The notes: generated from the sequence alone by a model not told the origin. Numbered from the stretch's first letter, positions 15,394 to 25,124 are shown. The stretch: DNA of 64,000 bases from Desertivirga arenae (GCF_017355785.1 NZ_JAFEWE010000009.1:124001-188000); one strand, 5' to 3'. Translations and numbers: made by a program.

Positions 15394-18246
15394 GTGAAAA
15401 ATAATCTAATTTTCAGAATCTTAACCCTTGCTCTCTTGATAGGGTTAATTACTCTTGAAACTTTCGCCCAGGGCACTGGAAAGATTGTTGGTAAAGTTAC
15501 CGACAAGAAAACCGGCGAAACCCTGATCGGCCTAAACGTTAAAATAGTTGGCCAAACTAAAGGCGCATCTACTGACGTGGAAGGTCGCTACGTAATCTCT
15601 GGCCTTGCTGCTGGCAAATATTCTATACAGTTTAGTTATGTTGGATATGCAACTAAGACTATTTCTGATGTGGCTGTTTCAGCTGGGACAGTGACGACAT
15701 TAAACACTCTTATGGAAGAGGGTGGCTCTAATCAGCTAAAAGCTGTTGTTGTAAATGTTACCGCAAGGGCTGAAAATACAAGCGCATTATATGCGTCTCA
15801 GAAGTCAAGTGTAAGAGTTTCTGATGGAGTGTCTGCAGATCAAATAAAGCGATCTCCCGATAGAAGCACGGGGGAGGTTTTAAAACGGGTAAGTGGTACA
15901 AGTATTCAGGATAACAAATTTGTAGTGGTAAGAGGACTTAGCGATAGGTATAATACCACGCTTATGAATAACGCGCCTATGCCTAGTTCTGAGCCAGATA
16001 GAAAAGCATTTTCTTTTGATATAGTACCATCTAATTTAATAGACCAGGTGGTAATTAATAAGACAGCTGCAGCTGATTTACCTGGAGACTTCGCCGGTGG
16101 TGCAGTGCAAATGAAAACAAAGGATTTTCCTGATCAAAAAGTTATCGATGTTAGTTATTCTGTTGGCTACAATTCACTAGCTACCTTTAATAATTTCAAT
16201 TATGGATCTAGGGGAAAGTTTGATTTTCTTTCATTTGACGATGGTAGCAGAGCGCTTCCTTCTTCTTTTCCAAGCACAAGAACAGCTTTTATAAATGCGG
16301 GCACTGATCAGCGATTCGCCTATTCGAGGTCCTTTAATAATTCTTGGGGTGTAAGTCAGGGAACAAGTATTCCAAGTCAGAGCTTTCAAGTAGTTTTCGG
16401 TAATTCTTATGTGAAAGAAAACAACAATAAACTGGGTGTTCTTCTTTCTCTAAGTTATCGTTACAATAACGGGTATACTAGACAACGCCGGGCGGATTTT
16501 AATGAGCAGGATTTGGGATACATTTTTGATTATAATGATAATGTATACACTAATTCTGCAACTTTAGGTGGCTTAGCTAACTTCACCTATAGTTACAAGA
16601 AGTCAAAGTTATCGTTGAAAAACCTCTATAATCGCAGTTTTGAAGATGCTTATACCTCAAGAACAGGTTTTTCTTATGAAGCAGGAGTTAGTACTCCTGA
16701 CGAGGAGCAGAGAAATTCACAGTTTCAACTTACTCAAAAAGCAATTTCAAACTCTACCTTGGAAGGTGAACATTTATTAGGTAATAATAAGTCTAAAGTA
16801 GATTGGAATTTGTCCTTTAGTTCAAGTAGCAGAAATCAGCCTGACCTACGTAGAATTTATTATGCAAAAGAGTACGGTTCCTCAGAAGATTTAGCTGCTG
16901 CTGTTCCTGTAGGTTCTGCTAGCCCTAAAAATGCTGGCCGCTTCTTCCAGGAATTACAAGACTATATTTATGGAGCTTCCGTAAACTTCTCAACACCGTT
17001 CAAGTGGAAGGAAAAATCTCAGAACTTGAAAATTGGTTTGTGGAATCAATATAGGTCACGTGATTATTCTCTAAGGCAATTAGGGTATAAGCAATCCAAT
17101 TCTGAAACCTTTGACAGGTCTTTTCTATATCTTCCCGAGGATCAAATATTTTCATCTGCAACTATTGGTCCTAATGGGTTTGTCCTGGATGATATTACCA
17201 ATCCTAATAATGCTTATGATGCAACGGGACTTTTAAATGCAGGATACATTATGACGACTAATGAGCTCTTACCAAAGTTGAAATTAAATTTGGGAGTTCG
17301 CGCGGAATCCTACATTGAAGATTTAAACGCAGGCGGTTTTAATAAAGAGGAAGATGTCCATAATACTTATTTAGATATTCTCCCTTCTGTAAACTTGATT
17401 TATTCGGTTTCAGATAAATCTAATTTTAGATTAAGTTATTCCAATACACTTGCTAGAGCAGAGTTCAGGGAGTTAGCTGAAGTTTCATTCTTTGACTTCG
17501 AAACCAATAACGTTGTTAAAGGTAATTCTGATCTTAAACGCTCTAGAATCAATAATTTTGATGCGCGTTTCGAACATTTCCCTTCTGGAGGCCAAATATT
17601 ATCCGCCTCAGCTTTCTATAAAGATTTTTCTAATGCTATTGAACAGGTTTTTGAGACTGGATCAACCGCTGCTAGTAAGACTGTAAGTTATCAGAATGCG
17701 ACCAAGGCAAACCTTTTTGGAGTAGAATTAGAGGCTCGTCAAAAGTTAAGCTTTATTGGGGATAAATTTTGGAGTAATGTTTCGGCCTATGCCAATGCAT
17801 CCTTTATGAAGTCGGATGTTAGTATCGATAAAGATATGTTTCCAAACAATAACAATAGCAGAGCATTGCAAGGCCAGTCACCTTACCTTTTAAACGGAGG
17901 ATTGTCTTATACAGGAAAGGTATGGAATTTTAATGCGTTGTATAACCGTACAGGAAGAAGAATAAGTACAGTTGGTTTTGGACAGTATCTATCTTCAGGA
18001 CAGTTTGACTACACCTACAAAGATGTTATGGAGAATCCAAGGGATGTTATTGATTTTCAAATTAGCAGAAGATTGCTTAGAAATAAGGGAGAGTTCAAAT
18101 TAAATATCAACGATATTTTAAATCAAAGTAGCATCCTTTATCAAGATATGAATGATGATGGTAAGTACAATAAGGGAACCGACCATACCTTGTCTTCGAG
18201 AACCTTTGGTACTAATGTTAACTTATCCTTTACATATCGGCTTTAA
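15394..18246 (+). CDS. TonB-dependent receptor with carboxypeptidase-like N-domain
   Basis: 950 residues, GTG start. Signal peptide (about 1-25, ending TFAQ), a carboxypeptidase-regulatory-like domain (GKIVGKVTDKKTGETLIGLN, about 29-110), a plug domain (RSTGEVLKRVSGTSIQDNKF, VVRGLSDRYNTTLMNNAPMP, about 150-240), and a 22-strand barrel to the terminal aromatic-type strand (NVNLSFTYRL). It lacks the SusC-type plug signature, and no SusD gene follows; instead a beta-helix lipoprotein gene is 76 bp downstream. This class is often used for metal chelates, phosphate-linked or peptide substrates, but no substrate can be named here. Confidence 0.88.
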   Translation: MKNNLIFRILTLALLIGLITLETFAQGTGKIVGKVTDKKTGETLIGLNVKIVGQTKGASTDVEGRYVISGLAAGKYSIQFSYVGYATKTISDVAVSAGTVTTLNTLMEEGGSNQLKAVVVNVTARAENTSALYASQKSSVRVSDGVSADQIKRSPDRSTGEVLKRVSGTSIQDNKFVVVRGLSDRYNTTLMNNAPMPSSEPDRKAFSFDIVPSNLIDQVVINKTAAADLPGDFAGGAVQMKTKDFPDQKVIDVSYSVGYNSLATFNNFNYGSRGKFDFLSFDDGSRALPSSFPSTRTAFINAGTDQRFAYSRSFNNSWGVSQGTSIPSQSFQVVFGNSYVKENNNKLGVLLSLSYRYNNGYTRQRRADFNEQDLGYIFDYNDNVYTNSATLGGLANFTYSYKKSKLSLKNLYNRSFEDAYTSRTGFSYEAGVSTPDEEQRNSQFQLTQKAISNSTLEGEHLLGNNKSKVDWNLSFSSSSRNQPDLRRIYYAKEYGSSEDLAAAVPVGSASPKNAGRFFQELQDYIYGASVNFSTPFKWKEKSQNLKIGLWNQYRSRDYSLRQLGYKQSNSETFDRSFLYLPEDQIFSSATIGPNGFVLDDITNPNNAYDATGLLNAGYIMTTNELLPKLKLNLGVRAESYIEDLNAGGFNKEEDVHNTYLDILPSVNLIYSVSDKSNFRLSYSNTLARAEFRELAEVSFFDFETNNVVKGNSDLKRSRINNFDARFEHFPSGGQILSASAFYKDFSNAIEQVFETGSTAASKTVSYQNATKANLFGVELEARQKLSFIGDKFWSNVSAYANASFMKSDVSIDKDMFPNNNNSRALQGQSPYLLNGGLSYTGKVWNFNALYNRTGRRISTVGFGQYLSSGQFDYTYKDVMENPRDVIDFQISRRLLRNKGEFKLNINDILNQSSILYQDMNDDGKYNKGTDHTLSSRTFGTNVNLSFTYRL

Positions 18247-18322
18247 TACTTAAAGATTACTTAACACAAAATTAAACAATAAGAAAAAACACAAGCTTAG
18301 GTTTGCACAAATTAAATTGATT

Positions 18323-19669
18323 ATGAAAAGTCTTAAATTTTTAATTCTTGCTCTTTTTACAGCATCAGTAGTTGTAACTTCTTGTAGTAAAGATGAAGAA
18401 GGTGGAGAAACAAAAGCTCCTGAAACTCTTTCAGGACAAATCACAAGTAATACGACATTAACTTCAGACAAAGTTTGGGTTCTGCAAGGTTATGTAAGAG
18501 TAATGAGTGGAGCAACTTTGACTATTCAGCCAGGAACAGTAATAAAAGGAGATAAAGCTTCTAACGCAGCACTTATTGTTGAACGTGGTGCAAGGATTAA
18601 CGCTGTCGGAACAGCAGAAAGACCAATTGTATTTACATCGAATCAGGAAGCTGGACAAAGAAATGTAGGTGATTGGTCTGGAGTAGTTATTTGTGGAAAA
18701 GCACCAATCAATCAAACGGGAGGTGAAGCTCAATACGAAAACGGAATCTTAGGCACAGATGTGGCTAAATATGGAGGTACTGATGCAACTGATAATTCAG
18801 GGACTTTGAAATTTGTAAGAATTGAGTACGCAGGAATTGCCATTCAGCAAGATCGTGAAATTAATAGTTTAACTTTAGCGGGTGTTGGTTCAGGTACAAC
18901 TATCGAGAATGTTCAAGCATCATATGGCGGCGACGATGCGTTTGAATTCTTTGGAGGTACAGTAAATTGCAAAAATCTTATAGCATACAGATGTACTGAT
19001 GACGATTTTGACTTTGAATTTGGTTATGTAGGTCGCATTCAATTTGCTGTGTCTATTAAAGATCCTAACATTTACGATGCATCTTCAAGCGGCGCTTCAA
19101 ACGGTATCGAATCTGATAATGGTAGTACTGTAAGTGATGTTCCTGCTAATAAACCTATGTTGTCAAACTTTACTTTCATTGGTCCGGGAGCGAACGCAAA
19201 CGCAAAACATAATGCAGGTGTTCTTTTTCGTAAAGGAACTCGTTTTGTTCTACGTAACTCTATCATCATAGATCATCTTAAATCTGCATTCGAACTTGCA
19301 ACAGTAGAAGCCGGAGATCGTCTTTTTGCAGGTGAATCAGAATTTAAAAATAATCTTGTTTGGGGAAATCAAGCAACTTATAAAGTAAGTACTGCAGGTG
19401 CAAACTTTGCAGATGCTACTGCTTTATCCAACTTTGCAGGTCTTGCAGCTAACGCAAACACCACTTTAGCAAATGCAGCAGCTGCTGGTATCACAAGCAC
19501 TAATTTAACTAGTCCTAACCTAACTTTAGCTACAGGTTCAGTTGCCAAAACTGGAGCAAGCTTTACTGGTTTAACCGGTTTCGAAACAGTTGCTTATAGA
19601 GGTGCAATGGATACCAACAATTGGGCTTCTGGTTGGGCAAATTGGAATCCTAATAACACAGCTTATTAA
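18323..19669 (+). CDS. Surface lipoprotein with right-handed beta-helix, partner of the TonB receptor
   Basis: 448 residues from ATG 18323; an in-frame TTG two codons earlier is unlikely. The lipobox is VVTSC near residue 21, followed by SKDEEGG, an acidic stretch like the Bacteroidota surface-export signal. The chain then reads as a parallel beta-helix: VWVLQGYVRVMSGATLTIQP, GTVIKGDKASNAALIVERGA, later short turns rich in G, N and D. Genes of this type often follow a TonB receptor in this phylum. They probably work at the cell surface as a binding partner. A strong terminator follows, so receptor plus lipoprotein form a two-gene operon. Confidence 0.75.
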   Translation: MKSLKFLILALFTASVVVTSCSKDEEGGETKAPETLSGQITSNTTLTSDKVWVLQGYVRVMSGATLTIQPGTVIKGDKASNAALIVERGARINAVGTAERPIVFTSNQEAGQRNVGDWSGVVICGKAPINQTGGEAQYENGILGTDVAKYGGTDATDNSGTLKFVRIEYAGIAIQQDREINSLTLAGVGSGTTIENVQASYGGDDAFEFFGGTVNCKNLIAYRCTDDDFDFEFGYVGRIQFAVSIKDPNIYDASSSGASNGIESDNGSTVSDVPANKPMLSNFTFIGPGANANAKHNAGVLFRKGTRFVLRNSIIIDHLKSAFELATVEAGDRLFAGESEFKNNLVWGNQATYKVSTAGANFADATALSNFAGLAANANTTLANAAAAGITSTNLTSPNLTLATGSVAKTGASFTGLTGFETVAYRGAMDTNNWASGWANWNPNNTAY

Positions 19670-19688
19670 TTTAAGTATAAATCACTAG

Positions 19689-19719
19689 AAAGGTCCTGTA
19701 CTATTGCAGGACCTTTTTT
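19689..19719 (+). terminator. Terminator of the receptor-lipoprotein operon
   Basis: Stem AAAGGTCCTG / CAGGACCTTT with an 8-nt loop and a T run. Confidence 0.88.
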
Positions 19720-19761
19720 ATATAACTTAATGAAAAGACCTAAGTTATCTATTTGTTTACC

Positions 19762-20757
19762 TTATATTACATTAACCCACCTACCACTCTTATTACTCTC
19801 AACAATTGCTTCAATAACCTTCATATTATTAATTGCATCCTCAAAATCTGTTTGTAATTCAGTCCCTTCAATAATTGCCTTCGAAAATGCATCTCCCTGA
19901 AGTGTGTATTGATTTACTGCTTCAAAAGCTATCTCTTCTGTTGGCTGACCAGCTTTATGAAGAAAGATTCGTGCTGGAGTATCCGGAGGTGCATTAACCG
20001 GAATCTCAATTTCGATACTTCCTTTAGTGCCAAAGACATGAAAGCGCTGGAATGGATTAAGTTGGGTTGAACAGGTAAATGTTGCAGTTGCATTACCGAA
20101 GTCTAAAATTCCTGAAGCTAAGCGATCGGTATGAGTGGAGGGGTCATACTCTACAATCCCCAGTACCCTTGAAGGTTCCGAACCTAAGATATATCTTGAC
20201 TGCGAGATGCAATAACATCCAATATCCATAAGGCCCCCACCTCCAACTTCTTTAATATTCCTGATGTTATTAGGGTCTGCATTAAAATAGGAGAAAAAGG
20301 TCTGGATGGTTTTTACTTCTCCTATTGCTCCTTGTTCTGCCAGCTCTTTTGCTTTCTGCCACTGGGGATGGTAGCGATACATGAACGCTTCTGCCAGTTG
20401 TAGTGAGGGATAGTGAGTTTTTGTATCCGCGAGTTTCTCTGCTTCCGCGACAGATAAGGCAATCGGTTTTTCACACAAAACATGTTTCCCGTTTTTTAAT
20501 GCAAGTTCGGCATAAGGAACATGCATGTGATTTGGAAGGGGAATATAGATTGCGTCGACCTCCTTGCTTTGTAGTAGCTCCTCGTAAGTACTAAAGACAA
20601 GGGGGATATTAAGCTTCGCCGCTGCCTCTTCTGCCTTTCCTTTATCTCGTGAAGCTATCGCGACAATATCACAATATTCACCCTGTTGCATCGCCGGAAT
20701 AACTTTCTGTAATCCAATCCTGGCAGTGCTAAGTATTCCCCATTTAATTTTTTTCAT
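19762..20757 (-). CDS. Gfo/Idh/MocA family oxidoreductase
   Basis: 331 residues. The N-terminal Rossmann fold begins MKKIKWGILSTARIG, followed by the family motif GKHVLCEKPIALS (Lys of E-K-P is catalytic or structural) near residue 97. The C-terminal domain has GGGGLMDIGCYCI with the conserved Asp-x-x-x-Tyr/His pattern. The family reduces or oxidises sugars and cyclitols using NAD(P). The D-xylose or glucose-fructose type is possible; the substrate cannot be fixed. It stands alone between the receptor operon and the acyltransferase gene. Confidence 0.88.
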   Translation of the reverse strand: MKKIKWGILSTARIGLQKVIPAMQQGEYCDIVAIASRDKGKAEEAAAKLNIPLVFSTYEELLQSKEVDAIYIPLPNHMHVPYAELALKNGKHVLCEKPIALSVAEAEKLADTKTHYPSLQLAEAFMYRYHPQWQKAKELAEQGAIGEVKTIQTFFSYFNADPNNIRNIKEVGGGGLMDIGCYCISQSRYILGSEPSRVLGIVEYDPSTHTDRLASGILDFGNATATFTCSTQLNPFQRFHVFGTKGSIEIEIPVNAPPDTPARIFLHKAGQPTEEIAFEAVNQYTLQGDAFSKAIIEGTELQTDFEDAINNMKVIEAIVESNKSGRWVNVI

Positions 20758-20953
20758 AACAACTAGTTTTTGTGAAGATAGCCTTCCTGTAAGTTTGAAT
20801 CAACCTTCATTTAGCATTTCGTTTTTACAAAAGCATAATACCTGGTTTACACCTCTTAAATATTCTGTTCTTAGATTGGGAATAGATAGGATGCAGCTAA
20901 ATAGCACCTCATGATCTTTTAATCATTATTCCATTCAGACTCCCAAGAAATCA

Positions 20954-22702
20954 ATGAAAGTTATTACAGAACAAGAATTTGCAAGAGCTACAAAGCTTGA
21001 TAAAGTGCCTGTTCCAGGTCTTACTTCCTTTTTAATGGAGGTGACAAAAATAAATGAAGTGAACAATTTGCTTGCCGAGGTTAAGAATTTGGAAGGGCTG
21101 GAATTTGTTGACAGGATCCTGGAAATACTAAACATCGAGCTGGATTTTAATAAGAGCGAATTGAAGAACATCCCTTTGTCGGGCGCATTTATTGCTATGG
21201 CTAACCATCCCTATGGAGGATTGGAAGGCTTAATCCTGCTGAAGTTGCTAGGACTTATAAGGCCAGAGACGCGTCTGATGGCCAACTTTCTGCTAAATAA
21301 GATTGAGAATATTAAGAAGCTTTTAATAGCCGTAAATCCTTTTGAAAATATAGTAAACGGTACAAGTATCAGCGGAGTAAAGTTTTCCTTAAAGATGTTG
21401 AAGGCTGGTGTCCCATTAGCCATTTTTCCAGCAGGGGAAGTGTCTGCTTTTCAACCTGAGGTTCAACAGGTGACCGATAAGCAGTGGCACCCGGTTGTGG
21501 GTAAATTAGTGGCTAAAGCCGCTGTCCCTGTTCTCCCTATATATTTCCACGGTGGCAATGGAATTCTGTTTAATCTGCTTGGCCTGATCCATCCCATGTT
21601 GAGAACTGCAAAGTTACCTTCAGAACTATTTAATAAGAAAGGACATGTGGTGAAGGTTAGAATTGGTAAACCTATATCACAGGAGGAAATTGCCGGTTTC
21701 AATAGTCCTGCCAAACTTCTTAATTATTTAAGGGCGAGGACCTATGTTTTGGGAGCCGGTTTGGAGAACCAGAAGAAGCTCTTAAACGATAGTCAGCTTT
21801 TTAAAATTAAGAAACGGGTAGAGGATATTATAAATCCGGTTCCCGCCCTAATCCTTCAAAAGGAAATAGATCTTATTTCTGAAACGGCGAAAGTTTGCGA
21901 AGAGAAGCATTACGAAGTTTTTATTGCTCATTCTGATCAAATCCCGAATATACTTAGAGAAATAGGCCGGTTACGTGAGGTGACCTTCAGGGAGATTGGT
22001 GAGGGGACAAATAAGTCAATAGATGTTGATCGTTATGATATTTATTATAATCATCTATTTATCTGGGATAGGAATGCTTGTGTTATTGTCGGAGCATATC
22101 GTATTGGTAAAGGAGATGAGATCTATTATAGTTATGGAAAGAAGGGTTTTTATCTGGCGGAGCTATTTAAGGTTGACAAGGAGCTTAATCCTTTGCTGAG
22201 CACAAGTTTGGAATTAGGCCGCTCCTGGGTGCGTAAGGAATATCAGCAAAAGCCACTTCCTTTATTTTTATTATGGAAAGGAATCATGCGGTATTTAATG
22301 AAATATCCACAATATAAATATCTCGTGGGGCCTGTTAGTATCAGTAATAGTTTCTCCAAGTTTTCGAAGTCTTTAATGGTTAACTATATCCTTGATCATC
22401 ATTTCGATAATCAATTAGCAAAGTACGTTAAACCAAGAAAAAAGTTTAAAGTTGATTTTTCGAAGATAAATGGCGCTTTACTGTTGGAAAATAGACGCTC
22501 TCTAAAAGACGTAGATGCATTGATCGCTGATCTGGAGCAGGCTAATCGCAAAATACCTGTATTGCTTCGTCAATATATAAGTCTGAATGCCAAGATCATC
22601 TGTTTTAATATAGATCCCAAATTTTCTGATAGCCTTGACGGATTTCTAGTTTTAAATTTGGAGAAAGTGCCGAAAGAGATGTTAAACAGATTGGACAATT
22701 AG
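20954..22702 (+). CDS. Two-domain acyltransferase: PlsC-like plus GNAT-like (OlsF/hemolysin type)
   Basis: 582 residues. The N-terminal half is a PlsC-like O-acyltransferase with MANHPYGGLEG (about residues 86-96), which takes the place of the usual N-H-P-x-G-G-x-D-G motif with Glu for Asp, and FPAGEVSAF (about 158-166) as the substrate motif. The C-terminal half (from about 310) is an N-acyltransferase of the OlsB/autoinducer-synthase-like GNAT type (REVTFREIGEGTNKSIDVDR, YDIYYNHLFIWD). This order resembles OlsF, which makes ornithine lipids, and the glycine-lipid enzymes of Bacteroidota. The head-group amino acid is unknown. It would act at the inner membrane. Confidence 0.75.
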   Translation: MKVITEQEFARATKLDKVPVPGLTSFLMEVTKINEVNNLLAEVKNLEGLEFVDRILEILNIELDFNKSELKNIPLSGAFIAMANHPYGGLEGLILLKLLGLIRPETRLMANFLLNKIENIKKLLIAVNPFENIVNGTSISGVKFSLKMLKAGVPLAIFPAGEVSAFQPEVQQVTDKQWHPVVGKLVAKAAVPVLPIYFHGGNGILFNLLGLIHPMLRTAKLPSELFNKKGHVVKVRIGKPISQEEIAGFNSPAKLLNYLRARTYVLGAGLENQKKLLNDSQLFKIKKRVEDIINPVPALILQKEIDLISETAKVCEEKHYEVFIAHSDQIPNILREIGRLREVTFREIGEGTNKSIDVDRYDIYYNHLFIWDRNACVIVGAYRIGKGDEIYYSYGKKGFYLAELFKVDKELNPLLSTSLELGRSWVRKEYQQKPLPLFLLWKGIMRYLMKYPQYKYLVGPVSISNSFSKFSKSLMVNYILDHHFDNQLAKYVKPRKKFKVDFSKINGALLLENRRSLKDVDALIADLEQANRKIPVLLRQYISLNAKIICFNIDPKFSDSLDGFLVLNLEKVPKEMLNRLDN

Positions 22703-22836
22703 AAAAGGCAGAGGCACTCTTGGAGTTTAATAATTTGTTGGTAATTACCCATAATTATACGAAAGAATTGTGCGGCTAAAGCTCTTGCTTTATTAAGCCT
22801 TGTCATAAACATAAATATTTACTTCTTTCAATTTTA

Positions 22837-22844
22837 TATATTTG
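22837..22844 (+). promoter_or_regulatory. -7 box before the DeoR-type regulator gene
   Basis: TATATTTG, an exact TAnnTTTG match 27 bases before the ATG. The -33 region has no clear TTG at the standard spacing. Confidence 0.45.
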
Positions 22845-22871
22845 GAGACTACAAATGTTTTCCTTTAAATA

Positions 22872-23615
22872 ATGTTAAAAGAAGAGCGTCAGGCATATAT
22901 CATTAAGCAAATTAACTTACACAATAAAGTATTGTCATCCGATCTCAGTACTGAGTTGAATGTTTCTGAGGATACAGTCAGGCGTGATTTGAACGAATTG
23001 GCAGAATCAGGCAAGATCATCAAAGTTTATGGAGGGGCTCTGTCAAAGTCATTCCATTATCCCTTCACGGAAAAAGAGACTTATGCCAAAGACTCAAAAA
23101 AGGAAATAGCAAAAAAAGCTTTGTCTCTTATAAAGGATGAGATGGTGCTTTTGGTAGGCGGTGGTACCACAATGATCGAGATTGCCAGAATGGTGCCAAA
23201 AAATCTAAGAGCGACCTTTTTCACTGTAAGTCCTTTGGTTGCTTTAGAACTTGTAGAAAACTCTAATATTAATGTTATTCTTTTAGGGGGGCAGCTTTCT
23301 CCAAATGCTCATATTTCCGTAGGCTCTATGGTGGTCAACCAGCTTTCAGAGATTCATGTTGATTTATGCTTTTTAGGTACTAACGGTTTATCATTGGAGG
23401 CTGGAATTTCTGATTCAGATATGGAAGTGGTACAGGTAAAAAAAGCAATGCTAAAGGCTGCCAAGAGAACGGCTATCGTTAGCATTGCCGAGAAGCTTGA
23501 TTCTGTTCAGAAAATGAAGGTCTGCAATCTAAGTGCTATCAATTATCTTGTAACCGACCTTGATCCTTCTGATCCAGCTTTGGAAGGGTATTCCAAGTAT
23601 GTTGAGCTTTTGTAG
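22872..23615 (+). CDS. DeoR/GlpR-family transcriptional regulator, likely controlling the muropeptide locus
   Basis: 247 residues. N-terminal winged helix-turn-helix of the DeoR type (VLSSDLSTELNVSEDTVRRD, about residues 19-38, then GKIIKVYGGAL) and a C-terminal sugar-phosphate-binding domain (LVGGGTTMIEIARMVP with the conserved Gly-rich loop near residue 96; later GTNGLSLEAGISDSD). DeoR repressors usually sense a phosphorylated sugar. GlcNAc-6-P, GlcN-6-P or MurNAc-6-P would fit the genes nearby. It is the first gene of the locus, tail-to-tail with the NagX-like gene, 4 bp apart. Confidence 0.88.
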   Translation: MLKEERQAYIIKQINLHNKVLSSDLSTELNVSEDTVRRDLNELAESGKIIKVYGGALSKSFHYPFTEKETYAKDSKKEIAKKALSLIKDEMVLLVGGGTTMIEIARMVPKNLRATFFTVSPLVALELVENSNINVILLGGQLSPNAHISVGSMVVNQLSEIHVDLCFLGTNGLSLEAGISDSDMEVVQVKKAMLKAAKRTAIVSIAEKLDSVQKMKVCNLSAINYLVTDLDPSDPALEGYSKYVELL

Positions 23616-23619
23616 AAGT

Positions 23620-24732
23620 TTAGACCTTAATTATAATATTTCTTTTGTACATCATCCACAGGATCAGGAACCATATAGAAACGAAGCAGATCGCCCATGC
23701 TAATGATGCATTTAATTCAGAAAAGTAGGGGCTAAAATAGGACTCGTAAAGGAAGGTTTTTAGGGATACTTCTTCTGATCCCTTTATTACCTTAATATTG
23801 TTCATGCTTTTAGCAATGATCCCACTCAGAAAGAATACAGTAATGGCATTCAGACCGAAGGCAACAAAAGGAAGGGTCCAATTCTTTCTGCCTTGCACGT
23901 CAATTATCCAATAGAGAATTCCAAAAAATATAGCTGCTAATCCTCCAGTATACAATACATAAGAACTGGTCCAAAGCGATTTATTTATGGGAAATACTGA
24001 ATCCCAAATAAGAGCAATGATTGACGATATGACGCCGGCTGATATGATTCCTAAAAGGTTTTTTTCGATAGTTGTTCCTTTTCGTTGAAGCCACTGAGCG
24101 GTAAGGGTTCCGGCAAGACAAGAGCTTACAGCAGGCATGGTGCTCAATATTCCTTCGGGATCCCAGGTCTTTGTTGATTTCCATAAATGTGCTTCCGTTA
24201 TTATTTTTCTGTCAAGCCAGGCGCCTAAATTTGTTTCTGGTTGCAAGTTAGCGAATCCAATACCAGGAACAGGAATGAAGGTCATTGCCAACCAATAGAG
24301 TACGAGTAGCGAGCAAAATATCCAAAACTGCGCTCTGAAATTTGTTTTTAGGAAAATAATCGAGGTGATCAGAAATGCGATAGAAATACGTTGCAGAACA
24401 CCCGGGATCCTGACAGTTGAAAATTCGAAGGCAGGAAATAATGCTAATAAAAGTCCCAGTAGAAAGAGAATAATAGCCCTTTTTAAAATTTTTAGCAGGA
24501 GCTTCTTATGTTGGTTCGTTTCAGGTTTCTTGTTCTGTAGCGAAAATACAATTGATACCCCGACTATGAAGATAAAAAACGGAAAGATCATGTCTGTAGG
24601 AGTACAGCCGTTCCACGAAGCGTGCTCAAGAGGGGGATAAATATGTCCCCAACTACCTGGATTATTGACCAGGATCATAGCTGCTACTGTAGCGCCGCGG
24701 AATACGTCAAGAGAGAGCAAACGTGTTTTCAT
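23620..24732 (-). CDS. NagX-like membrane protein (DUF5009/HGSNAT family)
   Basis: 370 residues from ATG 24732; a TTG eight codons upstream is less likely. There are about ten membrane helices. The N-terminus LSLDVFRGATVAAMILVNNP is the family signature shared with human HGSNAT, the acetyltransferase for terminal glucosamine, and with bacterial NagX. In bacteria the gene is commonly near GlcNAc or muropeptide genes, and a role in transport or acetylation across the inner membrane has been proposed. It is divergent from namZ and shares the 390-bp regulatory region with it. Confidence 0.8.
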   Translation of the reverse strand: MKTRLLSLDVFRGATVAAMILVNNPGSWGHIYPPLEHASWNGCTPTDMIFPFFIFIVGVSIVFSLQNKKPETNQHKKLLLKILKRAIILFLLGLLLALFPAFEFSTVRIPGVLQRISIAFLITSIIFLKTNFRAQFWIFCSLLVLYWLAMTFIPVPGIGFANLQPETNLGAWLDRKIITEAHLWKSTKTWDPEGILSTMPAVSSCLAGTLTAQWLQRKGTTIEKNLLGIISAGVISSIIALIWDSVFPINKSLWTSSYVLYTGGLAAIFFGILYWIIDVQGRKNWTLPFVAFGLNAITVFFLSGIIAKSMNNIKVIKGSEEVSLKTFLYESYFSPYFSELNASLAWAICFVSIWFLILWMMYKRNIIIKV

Positions 24733-24876
24733 GTGAATTTTTAATAAAGGGATCAATAGCTTGTTTTAGTCAAGCGGATTTGACGTGCATAAATCCGCAT
24801 TTATTTAGGAGTCAATAATCTAATATACTCGTTTAAATCTTATTTTTCAGGTTTCTGCATGTTTGTTTAAAAAATT

Positions 24877-24896
24877 TTGCGTTTTCTTGCGTTTTA
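24877..24896 (+). promoter_or_regulatory. Candidate DeoR operator at namZ promoter
   Basis: Two copies of TTGCGTTTT with an exact 10-bp period. The second copy contains the -33 TTG of the namZ promoter, which fits repression by blocking polymerase. A related TGCATGTTTG lies at 24856. Confidence 0.6.
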
Positions 24897-24917
24897 TAAA
24901 TTTCTTTATTAAGTTTG
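24887..24917 (+). promoter_or_regulatory. Promoter of namZ
   Basis: TTG at 24887-24889, a 20-bp spacer, then TAAGTTTG at 24910-24917, a Bacteroidota-type promoter. It overlaps the direct-repeat operator. Confidence 0.65.
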
Positions 24918-25124
24918 ATTTATACTTAAAAGGTAACTAACCAAATTATAAAAACCTAATCATGGCAATGCAGCTGGTGCATTAATGATTATACATCTTG
25001 ATTTAGCTGTCGCTTGTAATAAGCTGAGTAAATATGCTGCTTTTATCAGGCAGCTCTGCATTGAGAACGATTTTTACAAGCTTGACTAACAGAACTGGTA
25101 TAAAATAATTTGTAAATAATATTT

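Larger units (their letters stand above)
24733..25124. promoter_or_regulatory. Divergent regulatory region between nagX-like and namZ genes
   Basis: This 392-bp gap has no convincing gene. It holds the TTGCGTTTT direct repeat at 24877-24896, a promoter for namZ (24887-24917), a 6-bp hairpin AATGCA/TGCATT (24967-24983), and a possible 34-codon leader ORF (24985-25089) with no recognisable product. The namZ transcript would have a leader of about 200 nt. Confidence 0.55.

Noticed and set aside
17057-17062. Second CACGTG as a possible parS site
   Set aside because: It is inside the TonB receptor gene and the flanking bases are not palindromic beyond a few positions.
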